Shown here: positions 1-10,440 of the stretch, one piece after another
Layout: each line of letters starts with the position of its first letter
Numbering within the stretch: position 1 is the first letter of the stretch
From: Prunus persica
Taxonomy: Eukaryota; Streptophyta; Magnoliopsida; Rosales; Rosaceae
Length of the DNA: 64,000 bases
Direction of reading: 5' to 3'
NCBI RefSeq assembly: GCF_000346465.2
Contig: NC_034016.1
Location: forward strand, 3,183,391 to 3,247,390
Translations under genes and position numbers: made by a program
Notes under the pieces: model-generated
What the model saw: only the letters and a program-made list of their open reading frames with translations
What the model was told of the DNA's origin: nothing
Databases searched by the model: none

Positions 1-792
1 ATCATAAACTAGCTGAGCAATGGTTGTTTTGCCAATTCCGCCCATCCCCCATATCCCTATAAAGCGAACATCATCCGTGGGATGAGCTAAAACCAAATCT
101 ACTTGCTCACGTATAAACTTCATTCCCACTAACTCTGTGGAATCTAACAATTTGAATCTGTGATGCACTTTCTCCCACACCCATTCAACAATATATTCAA
201 TAAGCTTTCTTTCACACCTACAAAGAGGAAAAGTAAAACGATCGTGAAGTCTAAAATAAGAAGATACGATGGCTTACGATCAAATGGCATACGAAAAAAC
301 TTGCTCATTCTTTGAATCAAACCCAGATAAATTGGCCACTTCAGTTAAAGCAGTTCTCCAGCTCTTCACCCTTTCTCTGTCTTCCCTAAACCTTTCCTCA
401 TGCTCAGCGAACGCGCAAGCAAAACTACCGGTTTGTTTTCGTACGTCAGAAGGATCCACATGATAAAACACTGGCAGAACGGCGCTCTTGGATTTCATGC
501 ATTGGAGAATCTCTGTAAGCTCATCCAAGCACCAGGTAGAAGAAGCATATTTTGGCGAGAGAACAACGATTGCAAGCCTCGATTCTTGGATTGCGTTGAA
601 GAGCCCCGAAGAAATAGCTGTCCCTCTTTCAAGCTTAGGATCGTCCTTGAATGTTTTAATACCCCTGAGCTGCAATTCGTGGTATAAATGCGATACAAAG
701 CTAAGTCGAGTGTCCTCACCCCTGAAACTCAAAAACACATCGTAGTTCGGTGAAGGAAGAAAGGCAGAGTCTCTTTGGGTGGTCAATGCCAT
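1..792 (-). CDS. TNL immune receptor, copy A (5' part; continues past left edge)
   Basis: TIR-NB-LRR intracellular immune receptor; such proteins detect pathogen effectors and signal through TIR NADase activity. Exon 1 is 792..305 (minus). The start is the ATG at 792 (MALTTQRD); the open frame extends upstream only through a GTG. The TIR domain shows DVFLSFRGEDTR and WCLDELTEIL, which contains the conserved glutamate expected to be catalytic. Exon 2 (217..1) opens the NB-ARC domain with CERKLIE and reaches the P-loop GMGGIGKTT, then leaves the window. The 87-bp intron (304..218) uses a GC donor (GA/GCAAGT) where copy C has GTAAGT. A 5'UTR intron (1094..810) is inferred from CAG/GTAACA and TTTACAG. 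Compared with copy C, about eight residues before the TIR core are missing. No lesion is visible, but NB-ARC completion, LRR and C-JID lie outside, so function cannot be judged. Confidence 0.85.
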
Positions 793-1650
793 TTGGCAAT
801 CTGCTGCTGCTGTAAACACTCAATGAAAATAAGCCTTTCGCTAATTAAATCTTCAAAAATCCAAACACTCAACTAATAAATAGAAAGATGATTATAAATG
901 GCTTGCAAAAAGAAAAGGATTAAAATTTAAAGAGGTCTTTTTTGGGTAATATAGTAAACCAGAGGAAAACAGAGGAATTCAACCTATAAACATTAGAAGG
1001 AACAAAAATACGAATTTCAACATTTAAAACAAAAATATAAGCCACATGACTACACAAGTGAACTAAAAATTGCATATGCTTTAGTTAATGTTACCTGAAC
1101 AAAACAGATATGGAAATGTGGTTCGTAAGACAACAACCAAAAGACCAGCAAACCAACCGGAAACTCACAATAAATACTTCTTCTCAAGATCAGCCAAAAA
1201 ACCAGCAACAAGAAGCAAAGCTAACAGTCAGAGAGAGAGAGAGAGTTGCAAAAACCTTGTAGTGGCGAGCACGTTTTCTGTTGTCAGCTATCTCCAAGTC
1301 CAACGTCCAATTGAAGTCCAAGTCTTCGGTCAATGAGTGATTTCTTTTGAAAAGGAAGGAGGGCATTTCATTTTCGGACAAGTTCTTTTGCCTTTTATTT
1401 TATTTTATTGTCAATTATTTGAGTGGTTGCATAGTTTTATTTTGGTCAAGTTTAAAAAATAGCTTTGATCTAAACAATGAATGATTAAATAAAAGAATGT
1501 TGTTTGGCTCATTCCGTAAAACGAGAGTGGCGAGCACGTTTTCTGTTGTCAGCTATCTCCAAGTCCAACGTCCAACGGAAGTCCAAGTCTTCGGTCAATG
1601 AGTGATTTCTTTTGAAGAGGAAGGAGGGGTTTTCATTGGGAAATAACTCA
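793..1650 (-). promoter_or_regulatory. 5' leader and upstream region of TNL copy A, with internal duplication
   Basis: This holds the 5'UTR intron of copy A (1094..810), the leader exon upstream of 1095, a short GA run near 1233-1246 and promoter DNA. A roughly 110-bp piece at 1261-1372 is repeated in direct orientation at about 1526-1633, with few differences. The same leader sequence occurs upstream of copies B (near 9.77-10.08 kb) and C (near 28.37-28.66 kb), so it belongs to the TNL duplication unit. Protein-like frames here are not credible genes. Confidence 0.55.
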
Positions 1651-1941
1651 AAATACCATCTACGAGGTACTGTTCATCTTCCCTTTTTTAGAAATTTGGG
1701 GTTTTTGTGAATTTGGTTTATGGTGTATGGATTTGTATGAAATTGGTTTATGGGTTTCTTCCAAATTGGTTTAGGGTTTTAGGGTTTAGATGTTGCTCTG
1801 AAATTGTTTTGGGTTTATGGGTTTGTATGAAATTGGTTTAGTGGTTTCTCTAGAGTCTAGGGTTTGGAATTGATGAGGTATCTGATATGGGCTTCAGATT
1901 ACCCTAATTTGTTTTTCTTTATTGTGATTGTGATTTTAGGT

Positions 1942-2325
1942 AAGGATTGGGTGATGGATTTTTATTTTGGGTCATCTGATATGGTTTTGAGATTGATTTC
2001 ATATGTAAGATTTTGGTTAGTGTTAAAGTAAATAAATGGGTATTTCATTCCTGCTAGCTAAGAATTGGATGATGGGTTTTTGTTTTGGGTTAGCTGATAT
2101 GGTTTTGAGATTGGTTTCATATCTATGATTTTGGTTTTGAGATTGGTTTCATATCTATAATTTTGGTTAGTGTTAAAGTAAATAAATGGGTATGTCATTC
2201 CTGCTAGCTAAGGATTGGGTGATAGGTTTTTGTTTTGGGTCAGCTGATATATATGGTTTTGAGATTGGTTTTCATATCTATGATTTTGGTTAGTGTTAAA
2301 GTAAATAAATGGGTATTTCAAATGG
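1942..2325 (+). repeat. Three tandem copies of a ~115-150 bp AT-rich unit
   Basis: Units begin near 1942, 2059 and 2209. Each carries a phrase like AAGGATTGGGTGATGG, then TTTTGGGTCAGCTGATATGG, then TTAGTGTTAAAGTAAATAAA. The middle unit has an extra internal copy of TTGAGATTGGTTTCATAT. The array lies upstream of the DUF1985 gene remnant, in a position comparable to the repeat-rich leader intron of the related gene at 12.2-13.2 kb, so it may be intronic DNA of that element. Confidence 0.6.
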
Positions 2326-3283
2326 CATAACAAACTTCAAATGCGGGCTATGGATGATGTTGAAGGGGTTCTTACTTCTTTGCATTTCCTTGCACAAAAT
2401 CATGAATTCATGAAAAGGAGTACAGAGCAGATGGCACTATACAATTGGGCTGTGTGTGCACTGAGAGAATATGGCTAAAAGTTAAAATTGTGAACTTTTT
2501 ACTATTTTCCAAAAAAGCTCCTAGTGAAGTGCATGACCTCGGCTGAAAAATGGCATAAAAAACTTCAAATGCAGAGCAATAGGATCCTTAAATACACAAC
2601 TTTGCATAGCAAAATGTTCTTTTAGATATAAAAAAAGCTCGTTTGAATACAACAGTGGGGTAATATGCTCTTTGAATACAATGATATAATAATAGGCTCT
2701 TGATAAGTGCTGATTTTGTTTTGTTTTGTTTTTTATTTTTTTTAAATATGTGAGCTTAATTATGAATTTGAATGCAATATTTTTGAACAATTGATTTATA
2801 ATAGAAAAACGACATGCATACATCCTGAACGACGACTCTTTTATCATAGGATATTGGTATTGCTAGTAGCTAGTTATTAGTATTTGTGTCCAAGAAGACC
2901 CCATTGTGAGCACAACTTTGACAAAGTGGTTATAAAGATAACAGGTGCTAAGAAATTAGATATTCTGATTTGTTCAATTACATTGCACCATCTTATTATA
3001 GTTACAGCTAACTTGAACTGGCTTACTGAACAGTTGTAACTGATAAAAGAGTTATATCCAGCACTATTTATTTGGATATGACAATTTTCTAACTAGATTT
3101 GAGCCGTTGAATAAGTAGGTCAGTTGTAAATAGCTGGGTTTTGTTTATGCTCTGTATTTTTTGTTTATTTTTCACTTAATATCCTATAATAGGTTGTTGA
3201 TAAGTGCTGATTGTTTATTGCTTGTTATTGTCTAGATTGCAACAGACTAAAATTATTTTTATAATATTGGCGTGCAAGGAAAC
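2326..3283. other. Spacer between repeat array and DUF1985 remnant
   Basis: AT-rich, no convincing coding sequence. The phrase TTGATAAGTGCTGATT occurs at about 2700 and again near 3195, a short internal repetition. It is probably the leader/intron of the downstream transposon-type gene. Confidence 0.35.
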
Positions 3284-3945
3284 ATGATTTCTTCAATTAA
3301 GTTGATGATTGCAGAGGAAGAAAAGTTCCAGGGAAAAGCATTGTCCCTATCTCATATAAAGACTGCAATCAGTACCATAAAGGAGAAATTCAGTCAGCAA
3401 CAGCTACGAAGGTTTGAAGAGAGTTGTTTTGGTCATCTCCTACTGATTGAGGACTTGAAGTGGACTTCGCCAATTGTCCACGGCTTGTTGCTGAGGAAGG
3501 CTGATTCGAAGACAGTTTCCCAAGTAAACGAGATCAAATTCATCGTTTGCAATAGGGTGATCCAATTCACGGCGCAGCAATTTTGCGTCGTCACAGGGCT
3601 AAGGTTTGGAAACCTTCCCTTTATTCCGATTGCCACTAATGAGAACTGCTCTTTGAAAAGGAAGTACTTTGGCAACGATAAAAATGTCAACCTTTTGGAA
3701 TTAGAAAAAGCCTTTCTCGACTGCGCTGATGTGGACGATGTATTGAAGTTTGGATTTGTATACTTTGCTGTTTTTGTGCTGTTGGGCAGTGAAAAACACA
3801 TTCACATTGACATGCGATATTTGAAGTTGGCGGAAAAGATTGAAGAGTTCGTGAAGTATCCATAGGGTGTTGTGTCTTATGCCAAGACAAATGTGTCACT
3901 TCTGAGGGCACTTTGTGCAGATTACCAGCGAGTGAAAGTAGGGGT
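3284..3945 (+). pseudogene. DUF1985-domain transposon-type gene, truncated
   Basis: The frame from the ATG at 3284 encodes about 193 residues resembling the DUF1985 domain found at the N-terminus of plant Ulp1-protease transposon proteins. Recognisable parts are LRRFEESCFGHLL, VHGLLLRKADS, FTAQQFCVVTGLRFG and the stretch to VKYP. The frame ends at TAG (3863-3865), where the related gene at 13.2 kb has YPW. Reading through, GVVSYAKTNVSLLRALCADY continues in the same frame, so the TAG is very likely a TGG-to-TAG nonsense mutation. Similarity stops at about 3945, where older transposon DNA begins, so the Ulp1 part is absent. Family assignment is from motif resemblance, not a search. Confidence 0.65.
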
Positions 3946-4417
3946 GGGCGCGGTCCGGTTTGCAGCTCACACCGTAACTTTAAGGACCCGCCCCGAATTT
4001 TCTCAAAACCCGAGACGAACTCTTTGGAAATCCTGACATCACCCCGATGCCAGGCCCACTTACTAAAAACCGAGACTTCCTGCCGAAATTTCGGCAGAGT
4101 CTCCCCTATAAATTGGACATTTCCCAAAATTTCAACCTGCATAAAAGCACATTTAATATTCCCAACTGGCAGCATGCACAATATAATTTCATGCAGTTCA
4201 CATAAATTGGCCTTCGGCCTTCCAAAAATTCTCAACAGACAACCAAACCATCCAAATACAATTTATGACTAACATTTAGTCTGCGGCTGCACCTAATAAC
4301 CTTAGGCTGCCTACGTACCCTCCTTGAGGGATCAAGCCACACGTAGTTCTTCCCTAAAACCCAATTCCACACTTGGGCGATACCTTATTTCATTTCTCTG
4401 GATTTCATATAATCTCC

Positions 4418-4975
4418 CCATACGCCGGTACAACCAACGCCACGTATGGGGCCTGTCAACACGCCGGATAACCTACGCCACGTGCGACCATGCCATATTA
4501 TCATCATATCTCCCCATACGCCGGTACAACCAACGCCACGTATGGGGTCTGTCTCAACGCCGGATAACCTACGCCACGTGAGACCTGCACATCATATCAC
4601 ATAACTCCTCATACGCCGGTACAACCAACGCCACGTATGGGACCTGTCCCAACGCCGGATAACCTACGCCACGCGGGACCTCAACATCATATCACAAATC
4701 TCTCCATACGCCGGTACAACCAACGCCACGTATGGGGTCTGTCGACACGCCGGATAACCTACGCCACGTGCGACCTCAACACAATATCACAATAGCTCCC
4801 CATACGCCGGTACAACAAACGCCACGTATGGGACCTGTCTCAACGCCGGATAACCTACGCCACGTGAGACCTGAACATCACATTGCAAATCTCCCCATAC
4901 GCCGGTACAACCAACGCCACGTATGGGGTCTGTCCCAACGCCGGATAACCTACGCCACGCGGGACCTAACTTTCA
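4418..4975 (+). repeat. Six tandem ~95-bp units, each holding two hairpins
   Basis: Units start at 4418, 4514, 4609, 4704, 4800 and 4895 (period 95-96). Each begins with an inverted repeat CCCATACG...CGTATGGG separated by an 18-base loop, followed by a second inverted repeat around ACGCCGGATAACCTACGCC. The second stem differs between units in a paired way: GTCTC/GAGAC in units 2 and 5, GTCCC/GGGAC in units 3 and 6, GTCG/CGAC in unit 4. Unit 1 has a mismatch (GTCA/CGAC). Short frames across the array are artefacts of the repeat. Confidence 0.9.
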
Positions 4976-5157
4976 CTTGGTGGTGCTTGTAGTGAATCCA
5001 AAATCCGGGGAGGTACCTAAAGTAGTGCGTATAGCACTCCAAACTGACATTCTAGACTCTGTTGTACCCTGGTACAACCATATATAATTATAACTACATC
5101 AATTAATCCTAATATTGTGTAACCCTCCACAATCATCTAGCACCCGATAATCCCTCC

Positions 5158-5257
5158 NNNNNNNNNNNNNNNNNNNNNNNNNNNNNNNNNNNNNNNNNNN
5201 NNNNNNNNNNNNNNNNNNNNNNNNNNNNNNNNNNNNNNNNNNNNNNNNNNNNNNNNN
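5158..5257. other. Assembly gap (100 N)
   Basis: Exactly 100 N, the conventional placeholder for a gap of unknown size. It sits inside the nested insertion, next to a GC-rich segment and a GA microsatellite, both hard to assemble. Confidence 0.99.
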
Positions 5258-5361
5258 CAGCGGCGGCCGATGTCGGGGATGGGCTGGGTCGTGACGCCGA
5301 GGTCGAGCCGGTTCTTTTGGCACCGGCCCAGTCCCCAGCCGCGGCCGGTGGCCGGAGTTAC

Positions 5362-5362
<1 letters not shown>

Positions 5363-5397
<35 letters not shown>

Positions 5398-5430
5398 GAC
5401 GGGAGAGAGAGAGAGAGAGAGAGAGGTCGC

Positions 5431-5494
<64 letters not shown>
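5363..5494. repeat. (GA)n microsatellite, interrupted
   Basis: Three GA runs separated by short GC-rich interruptions (near 5395-5405 and 5425-5432), directly after the gap. Arg-Glu repeat frames over it are translation artefacts. Confidence 0.95.
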
Positions 5495-5890
5495 AATCTG
5501 AGTTTTTATAAAAATCTCATTTCGAAATATTTACGATTGTGCCACTGGGCTTCTTTTGACCATATCTCTCTCGTTACAACTCCGATTCGAGCCCACTACG
5601 TGTCTATGAACTCGTCTCAGTACGACCTACCCAAAAATACAAGTCACGGCCCCAAACTCTCTCCGGTTAAAAACATGACTAAAATACCCTTAAATAATTA
5701 AATAATTAAATAAGGGTTAAATTTGGGGAAATTTGGGGTCGGGGTATTACAGTAACCGGAACCACTATTCATCCGGTCCAGTCTGGTTTGGTCCGATTTT
5801 TGAAAAAAAAAATAGGAAAATCAGACCAAGCCGAACTGGCTATTTTCGGTCCGATTTTCTGGTTTTTCGGTTTGAACCAATTCTCTGGCA

Positions 5891-6217
5891 AGTCATAGAC
5901 TAAGGAAAAAAAAACTTAAATTTAGTTAAACAATTTTTACTTCTCTGATAAAAAATATTTGATTTTCCCCTTCATTCTCAGATCACTTGGTAGAAAAATA
6001 ACCCTAAACAATCCAATGGTAGGTAAACCAGAAATCAAAAATAAAATTACAACATACCAGATCTAATGAAACCCATAACAAAAAAATATATATTGAATAC
6101 AACACCAGATTTCTCCTTGCTTGAGACTCTGATGCTTGAATGTAGTCCTAGGATCTTCGTTACTAGCATATGAAGAAGGCTCCATAGCAAGAACCCCTTT
6201 CATCTTATTCATCAGAT

Positions 6218-6220
<3 letters not shown>
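5891..6220. other. AT-rich spacer downstream of TNL copy B
   Basis: No coding sequence, RNA gene or clear repeat recognised. It separates the transposon remnant from the purine-rich tract that replaces the 3' end of TNL copy B. Confidence 0.3.
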
Positions 6221-6277
<57 letters not shown>

Positions 6278-6616
6278 GTGAGTGAGTGAGTGAGTGAGTG
6301 AGTGAAGTTGCAGAGAAGAAGAAAAAAAAGGACAGAGAGAAAGAGTGAAGTTGCAGAGAAGAAGAAGAAAAAGAAGAAGAAGAAAAAAAGAAAAAAGAAG
6401 AAAAGAAAAGGGAAAGGAAGAAAGGAAAGAAAAGGAAAATAGGTGGGGGAGAGAGAGAAGTCGCAGAGAAGAAGAAATAAGAAAAGAAAAGGGAGAGGAA
6501 GAAAAGAAAAGAAACGGGAAAGTGGAAGAGACAAGAGAGAGAGAGAAGAAAGAATAAAGAAAAGAAAAGAAAAGAAAAGAAAAGGTGTAAGGGGGAGAGA
6601 GAGAGAGAGAGAGAGA
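6221..6616. repeat. Purine-rich microsatellite tract
   Basis: An (AG)n run at 6221-6274 is followed by (GTGA)n at about 6275-6304, then nearly pure A/G sequence to a last GA run ending at 6616. A roughly 25-base piece containing GTGAAGTTGCAGAGAAGAAG occurs twice (near 6302 and 6345), with a third, divergent copy near 6456. On the minus strand it is read as Ser/Leu/Phe-rich protein continuous with the LRR frame of TNL copy B, but it is not a real domain. Confidence 0.9.
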
Positions 6617-6664
6617 TCCACTACAAAGCAACACAAAGAAATTGGCACAATTAAACTGACGATA

Positions 6665-9324
6665 ACCTCTTTTGTTATCCACTAATGAGCAATTTGAAGA
6701 AAGATGTGGTAACATTTTTAAGGAAGTGCAACTGGTTATGTCTATATCCACTAACGAGATAAGCTTAGAAAGATCTGGCAATTGTTGAAGCCTTTGGCAC
6801 TCATTCACCCAAAATAACGTAAGCTTAGAAAGACATCCAATGCTTGCAGGAAGGCTAACAAAATTGTTTCCACTAAGCTTTAATTCTTCTAAAGAGGACA
6901 AACAGCCAATATCGCTGGGAAGATCCTCTTCACAAAGACCATAATTACTCAGATCCAATTTCCTTAAAGAAAATAAACCACCTAGCGAAGCCAACTCAAA
7001 AGCCTTTCTTTCATATGAGAGGGGGAGGCAACACAAAAGCCTAGACGGTAACCTTGATTCACATCCACCCAAAGATAGACTGTTAAGTTTTTTCAAACCA
7101 ACAACGGAGTGTGGCAGCTGTCTTATAGAAGTTCCATCCAATCGAAGCATCTCTAAACACTCCATCTCTCCCACGTTCTCTGGGAGTTTGTCAATTTTTG
7201 GGCATCCACCCACCCCGAGCGCTGTAAGAAACTTCAAATTACAAATTTCACTCAGAAGATCCACAAGATTTTTGCAATACAGTAGTGACAGACTACTAAG
7301 GCCAACCAGACGTCCTATTGATAAAGATAATTTCTCAATGGAAGTCCCAAATAAACAAAGCGATGACAAATTTTTCATTTGCCCTAAAAATTCTGGAATC
7401 TTTTTCAATTTTGGGCAAAAACCAAAAAGCAACCATTTAAGACATTTGAGATCTGCAATTGACGGGTGAATCTCAACCAAATTATCCCAAAATTGAAAAT
7501 CCAACACCTCAAGATTCCGCATGCCACTGAAATCTGGGGTTGTGGTCAACTTTTTAGAGGCAAGTAGGCTCATTTTTTTCAAGTAGGGCAAGTCCTGTAC
7601 AATTCAAAAACAAAATATATAATTGCCACATTTTTATCTTATTTTCCAAAACAAAATATAAAAAAACTAATTTCTTAAAACAAAATATTTATTTTATTTT
7701 ATTTCTAGTTGGGCAAGTTCCTGTACAATTCGATAATTAGCTCATATTTATTTTATTTTTTTAAACAAAATATTTATAAATAAATAAACTAATTCCTAGA
7801 ATGGCATATGGTCCATACTCTTACCTTTCTTCCATCCCAAAGCCGAACAAGTTTGCTATTAGGCATCTCAAGTGAAATAAGGAAATTCGGTTGAAAGCCT
7901 GATGGGAGAAATTTGGAAGGATACCGACTCCATTTGATACTTCTCAAGGAATTAGGAAGAATTCTAGGGCTTGAAGAAATCATCATATTATCAAATTCAA
8001 GAAATTTCAGGTTAAGCATCTTAGAGAAGGCTTCACAATTCCAATTTTTCTTTTCAACTGTCGCCATGTGTAAGCTGATGCCTCTAATTTTGTCCGTTGC
8101 CTGTAATTAAGAATAGTAAAAGAAAAGTTAATTCCACATTCAAGTTTAATAATGTATTAAAGAGAAATCATATATTTTCCAAAACTATCTTTATATAACT
8201 TCTTATTATATTGTTTATGATTACATCAAAGATATCATTAATTAAGTCTAATACTGTGTTAAAGACAAATCATAAATCTTCCAAAACTTAGTATCTTTTA
8301 TATAACTTCTTACCGTATTTTATATGAATACATGAGAGATATCATCATAATTGCATAATCGACTTCATCTACCAGGCTCTTCAAGACACTCTCGACGAAC
8401 AATTTCCAATGTCATTTCTTGTATCAAATTATGCATCTCAACATTCTCATTTGATATAGTTAAGAGCGATTTCTGAACGAGATCATTTATCCCAATATGA
8501 CCGCATAGGCCACAATTGTGTAGCATTTCAATTACTTCCTCCTTGCTCTTCCCTTTATGGAAACATGCAACATCAAGAAATATATCCTTATTCATCTCAT
8601 CTAGTCCATCATAAATTATTTTGAGCAAATCAATAATTTCTGACTTAGGAATTATCCGCAGCTTATCCAATTCACTTTTCCATTCATCTGGATCTCTCTT
8701 ATACACTAAGCATCCCAAAAGTTTAAGAGCTAGTGGAAGTCCTCTGGCATAATTTACAAAATCCTTGGACAATTCCAACTAAAGAGCTCAAGAGCATCAT
8801 CATCACCTAATCCCTCTACCTTATATGATACCTGCATATAAATTGACTACTTCAGTTAAAGCATCTCTCCAGCACTTCACCATATCGATGTCTTCCCTAA
8901 ACCTTTTCTCATGCTCAGCGAAGGCGTCCGCAAAACTGCCGCTTTGTTTTCTCACATGGGAGGGATCCACATTAGAAAACACTGGCAGAATTGTGCCCTT
9001 GGATTTCATGCATTGGAGAATCTTTGTAAGTTCATCCAAGCACCAGGAAGAAGAAGCATAATTTGGCGAGAGAATCACGATTGCAAGCCTTGATTCTTCG
9101 ATTGCATTGAAGAGCTCTGAAGAAATTGGTGTCCCTCTTTCAAGCTTAGGATCGTCCTTGAATGTTTTAATACCCCTGAACTGCAGTTCGTGGTATAAAT
9201 GGGATACAAAGCTAAGTCGAGTGTCCTCACCCCTGAAACTCAAAAACACATCGTGGTTCGGTTGAGGAGCAGACTGATGAGGTGAAGGAAGAAAGGCAGA
9301 GTCTCTTTGGGTGCTCAATCCCAT
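6665..9324 (-). pseudogene. TNL immune receptor, copy B (broken)
   Basis: TIR exon from the ATG at 9324 (MGLSTQRD) with DVFLSFRGEDTR and WCLDELTKIL. At about 8840 a deletion joins the TIR end directly to late NB-ARC sequence, removing the rest of exon 1, the intron, P-loop and kinase-2; the TIR frame then stops after LYAGII. A second deletion near 8779 removes the 15 or so residues between LELFS and LSK. The NB-ARC tail keeps ARGLPLALKLLG and FLDVACFHKGK, but the MHD motif reads MHN. A TGA follows EPGR (8365-8367), where copy C has CGA. LRR exons are 8100..7825 (276 bp) and from 7594 leftward, with LRRs such as LEELKLSGNNFVSLPASIG. After SSNCSLVDN the frame runs into the purine tract, and the C-JID domain is missing. 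A full receptor cannot be made; a TIR-only protein could. Confidence 0.88.
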
Positions 9325-9480
9325 TTGGCAATCTGCTGCTGCTGTAAACACTCAATGAAAATAAGCCTTTCGCTAATTAAATCTTCAAAAATCCAAACAC
9401 TCAACTAATAAATAGAAAGATGATAAATGGTTTGCAAAAAGAAAAGGATTAAAATTTAAAGAGGTCTTTTTTGGGTATTT

Positions 9481-9611
9481 GAAAATATAGTGAAAACGTT
9501 GAGGAAACAAAAAGTCCGACGAGTGAGGAAATCATATTATATACGTTGAAAATATAGTGAAAACATTGAGGAAACAAAAAGTCGGACAAGTGAGGAAATC
9601 ATATATAAATA
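9481..9611. repeat. 67-bp tandem duplication
   Basis: Two units starting GAAAATATAGTGAAAAC at 9481 and 9548 with a few substitutions. It lies in the 5'UTR intron of TNL copy B. Confidence 0.8.
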
Positions 9612-9905
9612 GTCGAACATGTTATGTTGTTATGTTCTGATTTTTTTTTTTTTTTTTTTCCCACTTCAACAGAGAGAAACAGAGGAATTCAACATACAAA
9701 CATTAGAACAAAAATATAAGCCTCATGACTACACAAATGAACTAAAAATTGCATATGCTTTAGTTAATGTTACCTGAACAAAACAGATATGGAAATTTAG
9801 TTTGTAAGACAACAACCAAAAGACCAGCAAACCAACCAGAAACTCACAATAAATACTTCTTCAAGATCAGCCAGAAAACCAGCAACAAGAAGCAAAGCTA
9901 ACAGT

Positions 9906-9908
<3 letters not shown>

Positions 9909-9960
<52 letters not shown>
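9909..9960. repeat. (AG)26 microsatellite
   Basis: Uninterrupted AG run in the leader of TNL copy B. The equivalent site upstream of copies A and C has only about 7 units, so it is expanded here. Confidence 0.95.
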
Positions 9961-9962
<2 letters not shown>

Positions 9963-10440
9963 GCAAAACCGTATAGTGGCGAGCATGTTTTCTGTTGTCC
10001 AAGTCCAACGACTCCAATGAAAGTCTAAGTCTTCGGTCAATGAGTGATTTCTTTTGAAGAGGAAGGAGGGCAATTCATTTTCGGAAAAGTTCTTTTGCTT
10101 TTTATTTTATTTTACTGTCATGATTATTTGAGCGGTTGCATAATTTTCTTTGATTGAGTTTAACGGTTAAATTGAACGTGTCCTAAAGAGATAAAATTTT
10201 AATTGACTGATCAAACCATCAAAACTACTGAGAATGAATGAAGCTAGAAATTTAGTTTAGATAATAGCAATAGAAATTTAGCTCATTCCGTAAAACGAGT
10301 TACTATATCTTCACATGTTTCTGTATATGCATACTTATTTGAAAATTGTCTGGACACATTTCAAATAAAGTAAAAGGAAATGGATCTTTCCATGGAGAAG
10401 CCAAGTGATTTCCTATATGATGTGAAAGTGGGTCTATTCA

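Larger units (their letters stand above)
3979..5751. mobile_element. Nested insertion flanked by 5-bp direct repeat GTAAC
   Basis: The insert is bounded by GTAAC at 3974-3978 and 5752-5756. Its two ends resemble each other in inverted orientation: the left end reads TTTAAGGACCCGCCCCGAA, and the right end on the minus strand reads TGTAATACCCCGACCCCAA. The TGTAATACCCC start is common for plant LTRs, but the opposite end lacks the matching TG, so solo LTR versus TIR element is open. It contains the 95-bp array (4418-4975), the assembly gap and a GA microsatellite. No coding sequence of its own is visible; the true length is unknown because of the gap. Confidence 0.5.
3946..5990. mobile_element. 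Older transposon fragment interrupted by a younger insertion
   Basis: The DUF1985 frame is cut by a GC-rich sequence starting GGGGTGGGCGCGGTCCGG. It is itself interrupted at 3979-5751 and resumes at about 5752 with CGGAACCACTATTCATCC and several CCGGTT/GGTCCG-like motifs to about 5890. Removing the insertion and one copy of the GTAAC duplication rejoins a natural-looking CACACC-GTAAC-CGGAACC. The element class is unresolved. Confidence 0.5.
9325..10440 (-). promoter_or_regulatory. 5' leader and upstream region of TNL copy B
   Basis: Contains the 5'UTR intron (acceptor just upstream of the ATG, donor at TTCAG/GTAACATT near 9770). It also has a 67-bp tandem duplication (9481-9547 and 9548-9611), a T run near 9640 and an (AG)n run at 9909-9960 in the leader. 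The intron is longer than in copy C because copy C lacks most of this stretch. Confidence 0.55.

Noticed and set aside
280..819. TIR proteins starting MFTAAADCQ
   Set aside because: That start is a GTG following a likely intron acceptor (TTTACAG). The first ATG (MALTTQ) matches the start expected for the receptors.
4418..4975. CRISPR array
   Set aside because: Units are contiguous tandem repeats with no unique spacers, in a plant genome.
4324..4992. Repetitive proteins over the 95-bp array
   Set aside because: Open in several frames because of the repeat; no start context or domain.
5270..5701. Arg-Glu repeat proteins
   Set aside because: Translations of GA microsatellites; no conserved sequence outside the repeat.
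6212..6660. Ser/Leu/Phe-rich C-terminal domain of TNL B
   Set aside because: It is the complement of a purine-rich tract; the receptor frame simply runs into it.
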